This document shows, in pieces, positions 24,801 to 37,546 of a DNA stretch of 64,000 nucleotides. This DNA comes from Piromyces finnis. Lineage: Eukaryota; Neocallimastigomycota; Neocallimastigomycetes; Neocallimastigales; Neocallimastigaceae. The notes beneath the pieces were generated by a model. It was given only the letters and a program-made list of their open reading frames with translations, made no database searches and was not told where the DNA came from. The stretch's first letter is position 1; the number at the start of each line of letters is the position of its first letter. Both the position numbers and the translations under genes were made by a program. The stretch covers positions 620,001 to 684,000 of the forward strand of contig MCFH01000018.1 of assembly GCA_002104945.1 (NCBI GenBank). Reading direction: 5' to 3'.

Positions 24801-27800
24801 TTGGAGTATGCATTGATTTTTTTATTTATTTAAATGAAATATAGATTAAATTATTTTAATAATTGCCTTTCCATAAATTAAAAATGTTTCATCTAATTAG
24901 TTTTTTGCTTAGTTGTAATGTATTTCTAAAGTTTGTAAAATACAAAAAGATTAGCTACAAAGTAGTTTTTAATACACAATATATAATAAAAATAATGATT
25001 ATAGTTTGTTTACTTAAAACGAATATTTTATATTCATAATTTAGATGCAGTTGTATTTTAAATAAAATTTATATTACTTTTCTTAACCACGAATAGTTTA
25101 TTACAAAATAAATAAAATCTTTACCACTGTAATGTAATGTATTAATTATGTATTAATGTATTAGAATTAAAGGCAACTTTTTTTTTTTTTTTTTTTTTTT
25201 GGAAAAACCATACACATAAAAAACATGATTTTAAGTTATAATTTGGTATTTTTCGCTGAAACACATAAACAATAATGAACTATATATATTTAATATTTTC
25301 CTCATTAATTAAAAAAAAAAAAAAAAGAAAAAAAAAAAAGAGGAAAAAACCAAGAGGCATACTCCAGGTAAATATAATATTTTTTTTTATTATTATTCAA
25401 AAATATTCAAAAATATAATATTACCTATGAAATCAAATTGACAATATAATACAATTTTCACTTGCAACATTAACAAAATAAAAAAAATATTTATAATATA
25501 TATAAAAAAAAGGTAAGTCATTTATTATTTTTTTATTTATTTAGTTATAATAGTATTATATATTTTATTATCTTTACTATTTTTTAAAAAGAATATTATC
25601 AATAGGATTTAACAACTTTCAATATCAAAAAGTCAATTTCAAAATTTATAATATTATAAATAGCAATACCTTATTATTTTTAAATTAAAAAAACACTTTT
25701 AAAAAAAAAATAATAATTAAATTTATATTATTTATTTAGTTATATATTTATTCATTTACTTATTAAATATGTCAAAAAATAGAATATTCTATAGAAATAT
25801 TAATAAAAAATCAAATGAAATGAAAATAAATAGAAAGTAGGATAAATAAAATATAAATAAAAAAAAATAATTAATTATTGACAAATGGATAAATAAAAAT
25901 TAAATTAAAAAAAATAAAAAGGAAAAAGAAATATAAATTCTGTATATAAATTGAAATGACTTTTTTTAAAAGGTAAGTTTTTTTTTTTGATATATTAAAT
26001 TAAAAAGAGAAAGATAATAATTGATGTTTAAAATAATTTGTAAAAAAAAAAAAGGTAAGTTGAAAAGTTTATTATAAATACTATTTAATTTAATAAATAT
26101 GTGAGTTATTAAAATAATTTCAGCAACAACAACAATAACATAAATAACAACAACAAGTAATCATAATCATGATAAAAAGCAAAAGAAATGAATAGTAAAT
26201 CAATACCATTAATTATTTTTAATTTCAACAATAAAAAAGAATAATAATTTAAAATAAAATATATTTATATTTATTTGTTCCCAATGAAATTTATTATTTA
26301 ACTTTATATTATAATTTATGATACCAAAATTTAAATTAACAATTATAGTAAAAAAAGGATAATAAATTTGACAATTTAAAAATAAAAGAAATTAATAATT
26401 GGAGACCGAATCATAATTACCATTTTAATTGTAAATGAAATATTTCAAATGAAATGGTTTTAACATTAAATGACAATTTAAAAAAAAAAAAAAGTAATTG
26501 AATGATTTAAATTTTTTAAAAAAAAATACACCCATATATATTTTAATTAATTAAGGTAAGTTTTTAAATTGTAATTTTATAATAAATGATACAACAATAG
26601 ATATATATTTATGTTTTATAAAAAAATAAAGAATTCTAAAATAAATAAAAAAGGTAAGTATTACGTTAAAATTTTGTATTTGTATTTGTATTTTATTGTA
26701 TTAAAAATATTAATAGAACACAAAAAAAAATAATGAAAAAAAAAAAGAAAAGTAAAACAAAAAACAAAACAAAACAACAACAACAACAAAAAAAAATTAA
26801 AAAACAAAGAAACTAAAAATTGGCATTTAAAAAATTATTGGAAACCAAAAATCAATTACCAAATTATTTATTCAATGTAATTTTAAAAATAAAATAAAAA
26901 AAAAAAGTAATTTTTATTAATTTTTTTAAAAAAAATTAGAGTTTTTACAAAGATAAAATAAATCAAAAATAAAAATAAATAAAAAATAAAAAATAAAAAA
27001 ATGAATTATATAAAAATAAATTTATATTTACATCATTAAAATGAAAATAATAAAAAATAATGAAAACTCATTTTAAAATAAATAAATTAAAAGTAGTTTA
27101 GAGTAGTTAAATTGACCAACTTTTAAAAAAAAGTAAGACATGGCAATGACGATGTCTTTTAATCCCCCTTTAATTTTTCAAAACTTTTAATATAGACGAT
27201 ATATTAAATAAAAGTTTAAAATACATAATATTATATAATAATATATGGTGTAAGTAGAGATAAAAATAGGCACATAAAAAAAAAAAGGTTTTATTATCTA
27301 ATATATCATGATATATTAAAAAAAAATTTTTTTTTTCAAATGAGGGCCTAGAAATTTTTTAATATAGCCATTTCGAGAAAGCAATTCATTACTACAACAA
27401 ATTAGTAAAAAAAAAATAAAAAATAAAAAATAATTAAATGTAAAGTTATATAAAAGTAGCATAGAATTATTGAAATGGTTTTTATAATTTGGAAGGAATT
27501 TTTTGAAAAAACAAAGAACTTTATAAAAGAAAAAAAAATAATAATTTAAGAGGGTGGGTAAAAAAAAAAAAAAAAGGAAATTAATATATTAATTAAAAAA
27601 TTAAAATGATTTCACCAAATAGAAATTAAAGTCAAGGTTATTTCATTTCAATTGAAAGGTAACCTTTTATAGATCATGAAAAACGACGTTAATGAAATCA
27701 TTTAATTTTAATCATCTTTAAAAAAAGTATCATTTATACTTTCATTTTAATATCTTTTGTTTTTGTTTTTCAAAAAAAAAATATTTTCATTTCTCTCTAA

Positions 27801-29162
27801 AAGTAAAAAATGGCTTGATACAAGTATTTGTTACGTATTTATAAAATTGTAGAAAGTTTTTAATAGATTAGAAAAAGGATAGACCATCAATTTTAAGTCA
27901 CGCAACCTCCAACTATAAAATAGAAAAAAAAATTGATAATCAAAAAATATAAAAAAATAGGGGGATTTTGTTTAGGTGTAGATTCAAAAAAATAAAGTTT
28001 ATTAAAATTGTTTTAAAATATTAATTAATATTAAAAAATATTTATAGAACAATAGTAAAATAAAATAGAGTAGTAGTGAGTCGTAGGAGTAGTGGTGGTG
28101 CAATATATAAAGTATAAAAATAGTAATAAAATAGAATAATATAAAAAAAATAGAGTAATATATATCTATATAATAGAGTAATATATATAAAATAGCATAG
28201 TCATAATAATTATCCTATTTATATAATAAAATTAATAATTTATGTAGAAAATAGAATAGTGGATTTTTTATTATAAAAAAAAAAAGGAGGGAGGCATTTT
28301 AGCAAAGTTTAAATAGTAAAAAAAAAAAATATTAATAATAATAAATAATAATACCAATTAATTAATTAATTAAAAAAAAAAAAAGAATTTGTATGGAATG
28401 ACAGTACCAATGACGATTTTATCTTTTAAAAAGTGAATTATTGAACAAACAATAAAAAGTACAACATTTCAATATACATTAAGGGGGAGATTCATGAACA
28501 TTCATAATATTAATATATAAACTGAAAAAAAGTATTAAAAAATTTTTTAAAAATTAAAAAATACTATTTATTATACTACTTTAACTTACCAGTATGTTTT
28601 AGATAGTTTGGTAAAATTAAAGAAGAAATTATAAATAAAAAATACAAAATTTTACAAAGTATTTAGAATTTTAAATAAATAAATAATAATATTAATAACA
28701 AAAAAGTAGGCTAGAAAACAAATATACTACATTTTTAAAAATTAAAAAAAAAAAAGAAATATAACGCCATTCTATATAATAAATAAATAAATAATAAGAA
28801 TTAAAAGTATCAATAATAAATATTTAATAGTTATAATAAATATATAAAAATTAAAGAATATTATTTAAAATTTTTATACCATAAAAGAGTAGCAAAGAAA
28901 AAATAATAATTATGAATAGAAAGACTAAAAATTATTACAGACTATTTATATAATAAAAAAGGTATATATATTTATAGTGAAATATCAAAGAATACAATTA
29001 AATAATAAAAAGATATTTTTACAAAACATTTTACTTTTATTCTTTATAGTATTATAATACAACAAAACAACAATATTTAATAATATATAAATATAATATA
29101 AAAAATATAATTAGTAAATAGACTTAAAAATAATAAATATTAATTATAAACATAAACCTAAA
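18894..29162. other. Gene desert, first part
   Basis: More than 10 kb with no ORF that looks like protein beyond short Lys/Asn/Ile runs. Contents that can be named are the promoter of the zinc-finger gene (18.9-19.2 kb), a strong polypyrimidine-AG sequence ending near 24769, five GGTAAGT motifs between 25512 and 26659, and short ORFs at 21711 (34 codons) and 23511 (28 codons) that I do not call as genes. Confidence 0.5.
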
Positions 29163-29232
29163 TATAATAATAATAAACATAATAATAATAAACATAATAA
29201 TAATAATAATAAACATAATAATAATAATAAAC

Positions 29233-29265
<33 letters not shown>

Positions 29266-29311
29266 TAAAAAGTTTAATAATAATAATAATAATAATAATA
29301 AAATAAAAAGT

Positions 29312-29397
<86 letters not shown>

Positions 29398-29452
29398 TGA
29401 TAAAAAAAAACATAATAAACACAATAATAATAAACATAATAATAATAATTGA
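29163..29452. repeat. (AAT)n microsatellite with embedded minisatellite motif
   Basis: AAT repeats are interrupted by AAC and by two copies of AATAAAATAAAAAGTTTAAT. The same motif, reverse-complemented, recurs at 35436-35672. The apparent Ile/Tyr ORF on the minus strand is just the repeat translated. Confidence 0.95.
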
Positions 29453-31134
29453 TAACAACAAATATTAATTATAAAAAAAAAACATAAGCATTATTTTTAT
29501 TATAATAAATTTTATGGAAAATAGGTAAGTAGTTAGAAAAAATTAAATATATATATTAATAATTTTTTAAGAATGAAAATTGGTTAAAAATGATAAAGGT
29601 TACTTTTTAAATAAGAGATAGTTTTTATGATATTTCAGAGTTATTTGGATAAATTGAAAATAAGAAATTAAACTTGATCTATCTATTAGGAATACTAAAC
29701 TTTAAACTTTTAATTTTTATTATTTAAAAAAAAAAAAAAGAATTTATAAAGTAGTTATAATATTTTTATATTATTTATATTATGTATTGAAGAAAAAAAA
29801 AATAGCATTTTTTTTTCTTTTTTCATTGAAAAAGATAGATATCATGAATATAACTACGATGTTGTTTTTATAGAAAAAATGGTTTAAAATAATATTCATG
29901 CTTTTTTTTTATAGAAAAATATTGCAATATAGAAATGTCATTAATTTTGATCTGTTTTTTTTTGGGGAAAACACTATGAGTTGTTTATTGCTATTTTTAT
30001 TAAAAAACAAAGTAAATATATTATTTAATATTTAATATATTTAGTCGTCCTTAAGAGAGAAACAATAATTAATGGTTAATGCTATAGCAATAAATGATAA
30101 AATTATATAAAGAAGGGTAAACTATATAACATACAATAAAGAAAAAAAAAAACATAAAATTATTTTTTTAATACTATAGTTATTATGGATATAAGTTATT
30201 ATTTTTTTTATATAATTATATAATTATAATTTGATTCTTTTTTTTTTTTTCTTCTTAATTAAAAAAGTTCTTATTTACTTGTTTCATCTTTCCCCTTTTC
30301 TTATGTTAAAATATAAAAGGCATTATTTTACCTTTTCTTAGTTCACTACACAACTTTAAAAATATTTTTTCTCTTACAATTACTACAATAGATGAACATA
30401 TTAAAGTTAAAAAAAAAAAGAGATTTTATTAATAGTATAAGGAATCAAATTTTTTAAAAAGGTTTAAAACTTAATCCTTTTCCTTTCTTTTATTGCTATC
30501 TTTATTAAAATATAATTATAATAATTTAATCTTTTTAAAAACCTTTTTATAAATATAATTCAACTGCATCATTTATTATTATCATTATCATTATCGTTTA
30601 TTGACCTTTTTTTTTTTTTTTAAAAAAAAAAATTCTTTACACATACTGTAAAGTTTAGCGACAACAACAATAATGATGACACTTTTAATAATTTATATTT
30701 TTAAAAAATAAAAATATAAATTGGCTTCTTTCTAATCTATTCACTGTTGCATTATGTTTATCTATTGTTTGTTATTTATATCAATTTAAAAGTATATTCA
30801 CAAAATACTGAAAGTTTTTTTTTTTTTTTTTTTTGTTATTAATAATTTCATTATCGTTATGATTTGAACGGATTAGATACACTATTATTCATTGACTTTA
30901 TTTGGAGGTGTAAGATCGGGATTTGACGAAATATAATAGCATCTATTGAATTTTAATTAAGCTCATTATTATTAACATCATCATTAACTTGAAAATCTTG
31001 TCAATTCATAAAAGTTTATACCACTACAAATATGTAATTCCCGTTTCGGGATTTTGTACATGTATATTAGTTATTTATAATTTATGATAACTTTTGAATT
31101 TTGCTTTTTTACATTGGTATATAATAACTGATCG
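29453..31134. other. Gene desert, second part
   Basis: A+T-rich with T homopolymers and a sixth GGTAAGT at 29524-29530. From about 30890 the base composition rises slightly, suggesting an old insertion, but nothing can be named. Confidence 0.45.
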
Positions 31135-31263
31135 TTACCAAAAAATGATCAATTAGTATTTATCCTAGATTTTTGACCATTGTAGCCAGAATTTTTAACC
31201 AGAAGAAATTTTACTTCTTCTAGTCTTTTAGCCAGAAATTTTTTATTGCTCATTTTTTGGTAA
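31135..31263. mobile_element. MITE-like element with 19-bp terminal inverted repeats
   Basis: Left end TTACCAAAAAATGATCAAT (31135-31153) and right end ATTGCTCATTTTTTGGTAA (31245-31263) are inverted repeats with one mismatch. The 129-base element has no coding capacity. Its interior resembles 1469-1530. A clear target-site duplication was not identified. Confidence 0.65.
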
Positions 31264-32054
31264 TAAATGGGTTATCGACTGTACAACTTTTTCCATTATT
31301 AAAAGAATTTTCAATTTTAAAGTAAAAAGAGGGGCTCTCTAGTTTTACTTGTAGGATCATTCAAAATAATAGAATGTTTAGTAGTATGTTACCAACTTTA
31401 AAAGTATCAACTATAAAAGTGAATTTGTGTCAAAGTCAATGAAATCATTATTACTAATATATATATTAATATTTTTGACAATTATAAAATTATTTTTAAG
31501 CATTTTTAGCTTTAAATGAATCTGATCATTTCTACGATTGAAATTAGAAATGCATTTATCATATCGTATAAATTAATTATATTATTAGGGTCATGTCCTT
31601 TAGGAAAATATATGTATTATAAATAATATCAGCTAAGAAGCCATATGGAATCTTTAATATTTGTTTCCTTCAGTTTCTTAAATTAGGAATGCTATCTCTA
31701 ATGCTTAACAGTATTTTATTATAATAAAAAGTCATTTTTCATTTAATTTCAAACAAACTATCCCATACCAAAATATAAAGGTTAATAACGATGAATTAAA
31801 TTAATATATGTTCAAAAGGGAAAAAAATAAATATTTTTATCAGAAATATCAAAGAGCATAAAGACAAGGATAAAAAAATAAAAATATTCATAAATATAAA
31901 GCGGGATTTATGGCTCATCCAATATATACTAATATACTATTTTAATTAATTTATAGCATTTAAAACTTAAATTTCTTTCTTTAAATATTACTTTTTTTTT
32001 AAATATTCAATTCAATAAAATTATCGAGAATAATTGTATATTATGATGTATTTA

Positions 32055-32490
32055 TAGATAAATTCACTGATCCCACATGTTTTTCTATCAAAAAATTAAA
32101 TGAAACAAAATAAAGTAACATTAAATAAGAGAGTATAATGTATGCTAAAATTTTTTCCTATGAGTCCTTCATGCTTTCATTTGTTGAATTGTTTTCATTA
32201 AACTTTATGTAAGGAATATTAAGAATACTTTTTTTTTTGCAATAGCAGTAATTGGAGCTTTTGATGACGTAAAGTGTTTCTACTTAAACCTATCAAAAAT
32301 GTAATTTCATAGAACTTCTTAATCATAGTAACTTGATTTTAATAAAAAAAAAAAATGTAATATCTTTTATCTATGGAACATGAAATCACGATGAACTCTT
32401 AAGCTGTTTGTTCATTTAAATGTCTTTGCTCCATTTTATTAATTTGAAACTTATCATAAAACTCCACTAAAGTAGGAACGTATAAATATA
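32055..32490. mobile_element. Degraded family-B repeat
   Basis: Collinear with 44889-45331: AAATTAAATGAAACAAAATA near 32090, AAACTTTATGTA near 32200, GAACATGAAA near 32376 and GTTCATTTAAATGTCTTTGC near 32408. On the minus strand the last part reads about KMEQRHLNEQ, so a protein-coding origin is likely, but stops are frequent. Confidence 0.5.
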
Positions 32491-33533
32491 CAGTCATAAA
32501 TAAATCAAGGAAATATAGGTTTTAATCTTACATATCAAAGTCACCTATAAGAATTGCTAGGTGGTTGGGTTTGTTAAAAATAGTTAACCATTGGTTTTGT
32601 TTATATTGAATGCAACCAATTTTTAATTACAGTGAGATTTGGTATTATAACTTGTAATTTTTTACATAGAATTGCCGTAAATGTAATTGATAACAATAAG
32701 ATGTTGAATGGATATTATAGTAATAATTGATTCTGATAGGTTTAATAATGATAGTGGTACATTTATTATGCTAATAAAAATATTGTTATATTGTTATTTA
32801 AAAAAATAAAAATAATTAAAAATAAAAGTAAAAATTTAAAACACAGAGATGAATAAAAAATAATGAGGATATAATGTAGTCTAGGTAATTTAAAGAAAAA
32901 AAAAGCTATATTTTATTTATTTATTAAAATATTAAGTAGTATTACATTTTTTTTTCTCCTTTTCTATCTTTTCTTATTATTATATTCACAATTTTTTTTA
33001 TTATTAAATTACGATGAAGCTATGATAAAATTATACTAAGAGAGTGTGAATTTAATTTTATTTGAACTTTTAATGTTTATGTTTAAATAATAGTTAAAAA
33101 TCTTTTTATAATAATATAAAAAGGGTCTTACTTCAGACACACCTTCTTATAAAGAGTATTGAATTGCCTTTAAGTATAAATATAAATTTATTAAAATATT
33201 GAATCTTTTAATTGATTTACTACCAATAATCTTTGAAATGTTTTTTAATATTTAATATTTGGTTTAAATTGTTAAAATTATTTAATAAATGTCGTATTAT
33301 CGTTTTGAAATTTTTTATTTAATAAATGTCGTATTATCGTTTTGAAATTTTATAATACCATAAAAAGTGTCCTATTTTCAGACGCATCTAATAAAGAGTA
33401 TTGAATTACCTTTATTATCCATCGAATACTTTGATTAATTAATATAAACAATATGAAATTATATTTTTTTTATCTATTCGCATATCGTTTGTTAATATTG
33501 GAAAATAGAAAGGCTAAAGAAAGGTTTTCCTAT
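32491..33533. other. Intergenic DNA with duplicated segments
   Basis: It contains TTGCTAGGTGGTTG at 32555-32568, identical to part of the SINE-like body. A segment at 33118-33173 is repeated in diverged form at 33362-33414, and between them is a 37-bp exact tandem duplication. Confidence 0.5.
33118..33414. repeat. Direct repeats: diverged ~55-bp pair and a 37-bp tandem pair
   Basis: AAAGAGTATTGAATT and surrounding bases occur at 33118-33173 and 33362-33414. Between them the 37-bp unit containing AATAAATGTCGTATTATCG is present twice in tandem (33278-33314 and 33315-33351). Confidence 0.85.
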
Positions 33534-33800
33534 TAGTTGGATAGTAATAATACTTTTTATACCATATTATAAAATTATTTACTTGTCGAGGCTAATGAAA
33601 GGTTTTCATGTTACTCATCGGCTGGATCCATAATGAAAATGTAAGAAACTCTAATTCTTACTTATTTGCTTGTTTTTATTTTATTTTTATATATAATCCG
33701 AGTTTCTTACATTTTCATTATGGATCCAGCCGACGAGTAACATGAAAACCTTTCATTAGCCTCGACAAATAAATAATTTTATAATATTATTATCCAACTA
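33534..33800. mobile_element. Foldback element: long near-perfect inverted repeat
   Basis: Left arm 33534-33650 and right arm 33701-33800 are inverted copies around a 50-base loop. The inner 73 bases of the arms differ at about two positions; the left arm has about 16 extra bases near its outer end. The arms are more G+C-rich than the surroundings (GTCGAGGCTAATG, CGGCTGGATCC). Just to the left, 33511-33540 carries a diverged partial copy of the arm. It lies 78 bases beyond the stop codon of paralogue B and would form a long hairpin if that gene's transcript read through it. Confidence 0.9.
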
Positions 33801-33877
33801 TATTCTTGCTTCATCATATTTATATATTAGAATGCATTCTAAATATGTAATCAAAATAATAATAACACAAAATAGAG

Positions 33878-35434
33878 TTAACTCATTTGTATATTATTCT
33901 GATTTAATCCAAAAGTTACTTGTCCATAATTTGCCAATATATTTTGAAAATTTTTATTTATTTCATTGTGATTTTTATTTATTTCATTGTGATTTTTATT
34001 TGTTTCATTGAAATTTTTATTTATTTTATTTAATAGTTCTTCATTATTCTTATAAAGTATTTGATTTTGATTTTGCTTTTCTATTATACGTTTTCTAATT
34101 TGATTTAATAAATATTGATTATTCATAAAATTTAATGAAAATTCCAAGTTTATATATTCGTTTAATAAATATTGAGGATTCATAAAATTATTATTTTGAT
34201 ATATTTTTTCTAAATTCTTTTTTCCTTCTTTCAACATTTTATTATTTTCGCTTAATAATATATTATTAGTATTTTCTCTTTCCTGATTTTCTCTGAATAA
34301 TATAGCATTATTGAATAAATATATATACAAATTGGAGAATGAATTATTGTTTGTTTGATCTTTTAAATATTTTAACATTTTAAAAAAATCACAAAGTTTT
34401 AATTTATTTTTTTTTAATATCTTCTTCTAACTGTAACTGTGAATTCATTTCAAAGCTATTGTATTCTAATGGAAAATCAAAGTTTTCTTTGAACTCTATT
34501 TCACTATTATTTAAGGTCTTTTGAAACTCTTCTATATTACTAAAATTTTCTTTGTGTTCCATTTTACAATGAATTAAAACATTAACATGTTTTAAAAATG
34601 AAATGATATCATTATTTTTTACCCAATAATAAATTCTAGTATTTTCATTCGTTCTTTGTATATAATCTTTGTATTCAGAAGTAGTAAAAGGACTAAATAT
34701 AATTCCTTTTCTATTGTCACCCAAAATTAAAAGAGAATAAATATTTCTTGTTTTATTATCATTTCCACGTAATTGCAATGGAAGTTTTTTTTCTAATAAT
34801 TATAATATATAATTTATTAATTTTTTTATTATTATTTTTTTAAATAAATATATTACATTACTAAAATTTTACCTTCCTCATTTTCAGAAAAATCAAAAAT
34901 TTTTTTGCATTCGATAATATTGTTGTAAACTTTTTTAACTTCCCCTGATTTTGATGTATAGTTCTTATATTCATTTTCAAATTTTTTATCACTTTTAAAA
35001 TTATTGATAGTCAAAAGATATAAAGTCGCATTTTGACTTGGAAAACTTGTCTTAATCCATTTTAAAAATTCTTTACTAAAAACAATAGGTATTTCAATAA
35101 TATTCTTTTCTTCCTTATCATTTTCTTTCTTATCACTATTATCATTTTTCTTATATAAAACTTTTTGAATAATACTGGATTCTATAATTTCCCCAACTTT
35201 AATTTTTTTAGTCTTACTATTTTTAAAATTATCTACAAGTAAGTTAGTCAGAAATCTCATAGGTTTATATTGTAATGGCTTCTTATCTGATTTAAAAATA
35301 GTTTCTTTTTTTATCTGTAAACATGCACATGGACGAACTGGAAAAGATAATATGCTCAAAATATGTTTAAATAATTCAATATCCTCGGGTGATATTTCCT
35401 AATGGTTTTAATAAAATATAATTAGTGCCTATAC

Positions 35435-35465
<31 letters not shown>

Positions 35466-35473
35466 ACTTTTTA

Positions 35474-35518
<45 letters not shown>

Positions 35519-35526
35519 ACTTTTTA

Positions 35527-35568
<42 letters not shown>

Positions 35569-35576
35569 ACTTTTTA

Positions 35577-35642
<66 letters not shown>

Positions 35643-35770
35643 ACTTTTTATTTTATTATTATTATTATTATTACTAAATTTGGTACCACAGATTTCTTAA
35701 ATTTCTTTGGTTGCCTTTCACTTGAAGAAGTATTACAAGTGTTTTTTCTTTTTCCTATGGCAGCAGTCAT
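33878..35770 (-). CDS. Uncharacterised protein, paralogue B, with apparent frameshift in an A9 run
   Basis: Exons 35675-35770, 34873-35398 and 33878-34792. The start ATG is at 35768-35770; an alternative donor for exon 1 lies four codons earlier. Conserved blocks match paralogue A at 2352-4556: ISPEDIELFKHILSIL, PLQYKPMRFLTNLLV, IIQKVLY, then GIIFSPFTTSEYKDYIQRTN. The intron between the blocks has the same phase and a similar GTAAAA donor in both genes. After LEEDIKK a stop appears; removing one A from the nine-A run (34407-34415) restores the frame, continues the similarity to paralogue A and gives 511 codons that close exactly. The C-terminus is Asn-rich with a repeated NEINKNH unit. Either a homopolymer error or a recent mutation explains the break. 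The function is unknown. Confidence 0.75.
35436..35672. repeat. (ATT)n microsatellite with minisatellite motif inside intron 1 of paralogue B
   Basis: Four long ATT tracts are separated by ATTAAACTTTTTATTTTATT. It fills most of the 276-base first intron of the gene. The motif is the reverse complement of that at 29163-29452. Confidence 0.95.
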
Positions 35771-37546
35771 TTTACTCTAGTAATAATTAAAGATAAACTT
35801 GAAATATCAATTTTTATATATTATTTAGATAAAAATAACAAAAATAAAAAGTAAATAATTAATCTGAAAACAGGTTCTTTACTTCTTTTTATATAGAATT
35901 TATAAAAATCATCAAATTGTAATTATTAAATTAAAAAAAAAAATAATATAAATTAAAGTTTGAAAAAATCTTGAATTGGACATCCTTTATTTGATAAATT
36001 AATTTATAAAATTTGAAAATATAAAATGTAAATTAAAATAAAAATAGATATTATTTAAAATATACACAAAAAATGAATAAAAAAAGAAAAGTTTTAAAAG
36101 ACTTTTTTTTTTCTTTTCTTCATTTCTATAGATTATTGATTATGGATTATTAATTATAAGATAAATCTTATTCCTAATTATTACCAGAGTAAATAACTAA
36201 AATAAATAAAAAACATTACAATAAAATTACATTAAGATTCCATTATTTGAATCCACATAAATTAAGGTTTTGTAAAAATAATGATTATGAAACATTAAAG
36301 AAAGAAAAAGGACATGAATTTAAAAAAAGTTTCTAAAACATTCTATTTATAATATTTTAATATTCTATTCTATGATTTTGAATTTGAATTAATGTATCAA
36401 TTCTACATTATTAATTACATTTTTAAATTAAACAGGTGATATCATAGGATAAATTTTATTATTTTATTGTCAGATGATATATCTACATAAATAAATGAAT
36501 TTATATAATTAATGTTACATTAAAATATACTATCCATCCTTTATTTACAAATGATAAAGTATTAATGTTCACCTAAATTGATATCTATATAATATTTTGT
36601 AAATACTAGTTACTATTATTGAAAATGATTATACAAAAATAAAAATTATAAAAAATATATTAATAATAAAATATAATATTGTATATATTTTTTTTCTTTT
36701 TATAGTGTCTTGTATTCTTGTATTATTTATATATATATTATTTAGTATAATTATCACTTTCCAATTAACATGTTCTTTTTTTGTTATGCTTTAAGTTGAT
36801 TGCTTTTTTTTTTTTTTTTAAAATGAAGAATGATAAAAAAGAAAAAAAGAAAGAAAAAAAAAAAAAAGAGAAATATTGAACTATTTATATTCCTTTTTTT
36901 TTTTAAATTATAATTCTATTTTAGTTTATTTAAAACAATATCTGTCCAAATTTTTAATTATTTTAATTATTTTATTAATATTTAATATTTTTAGTCATAA
37001 CTATTTTTATAATAAAATAATTAAATAGTCATTACTTCATAAATATAATTATTAAACAAATTAAAAAAAAAAAAAAAAAAAAATTAAATAGTAGTATTAA
37101 AAAGAATTTTTATATTATAAAGAATTACATATAAATTATTGTTTATAAATATTTAAACCAAATTTTTATATTATCCTTTTACTTTTTTTTTTTTTTTTTA
37201 ATGTTTTTTTATTATTATTGTAAATGAATACATTAATACTATATATTTATATTATATATGTATTTAATACTTGCTATAATAGTTATTCATGTCTTATGAT
37301 AATATTTTTTTTATTTTTGTATTAAAAAAGAAGATAGTATAGAATAAATTTTAATAAATTTTATTTTTTCTTTTTTTTTTATTTTTATTTTTATTATATT
37401 TCTATATAGCAAAAAAAAAAACTTTTTTTTTTAGCAAGAAAGTATTATTACTTATTGTGAAGGAATACTTAAAAAACTTTAGATTTACTAGAAGGAAAAA
37501 GGAAAACATTATATTTTGAAATGGTATAAAATATTTTTTTTTTTTT
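35771..37546. other. Intergenic A+T-rich DNA
   Basis: Promoter side of paralogue B and 3' side of the TLDc gene. Only homopolymers and scattered stops are seen. Confidence 0.6.

Noticed and set aside
27138-28430. Shared CAATGACGAT near 27143 and 28408, resembling a C/D-box motif
   Set aside because: Only a ten-base match with no supporting D box or stem that I could establish.
29158-29424. Ile/Tyr-only ORF on the minus strand
   Set aside because: Direct translation of an AAT microsatellite.
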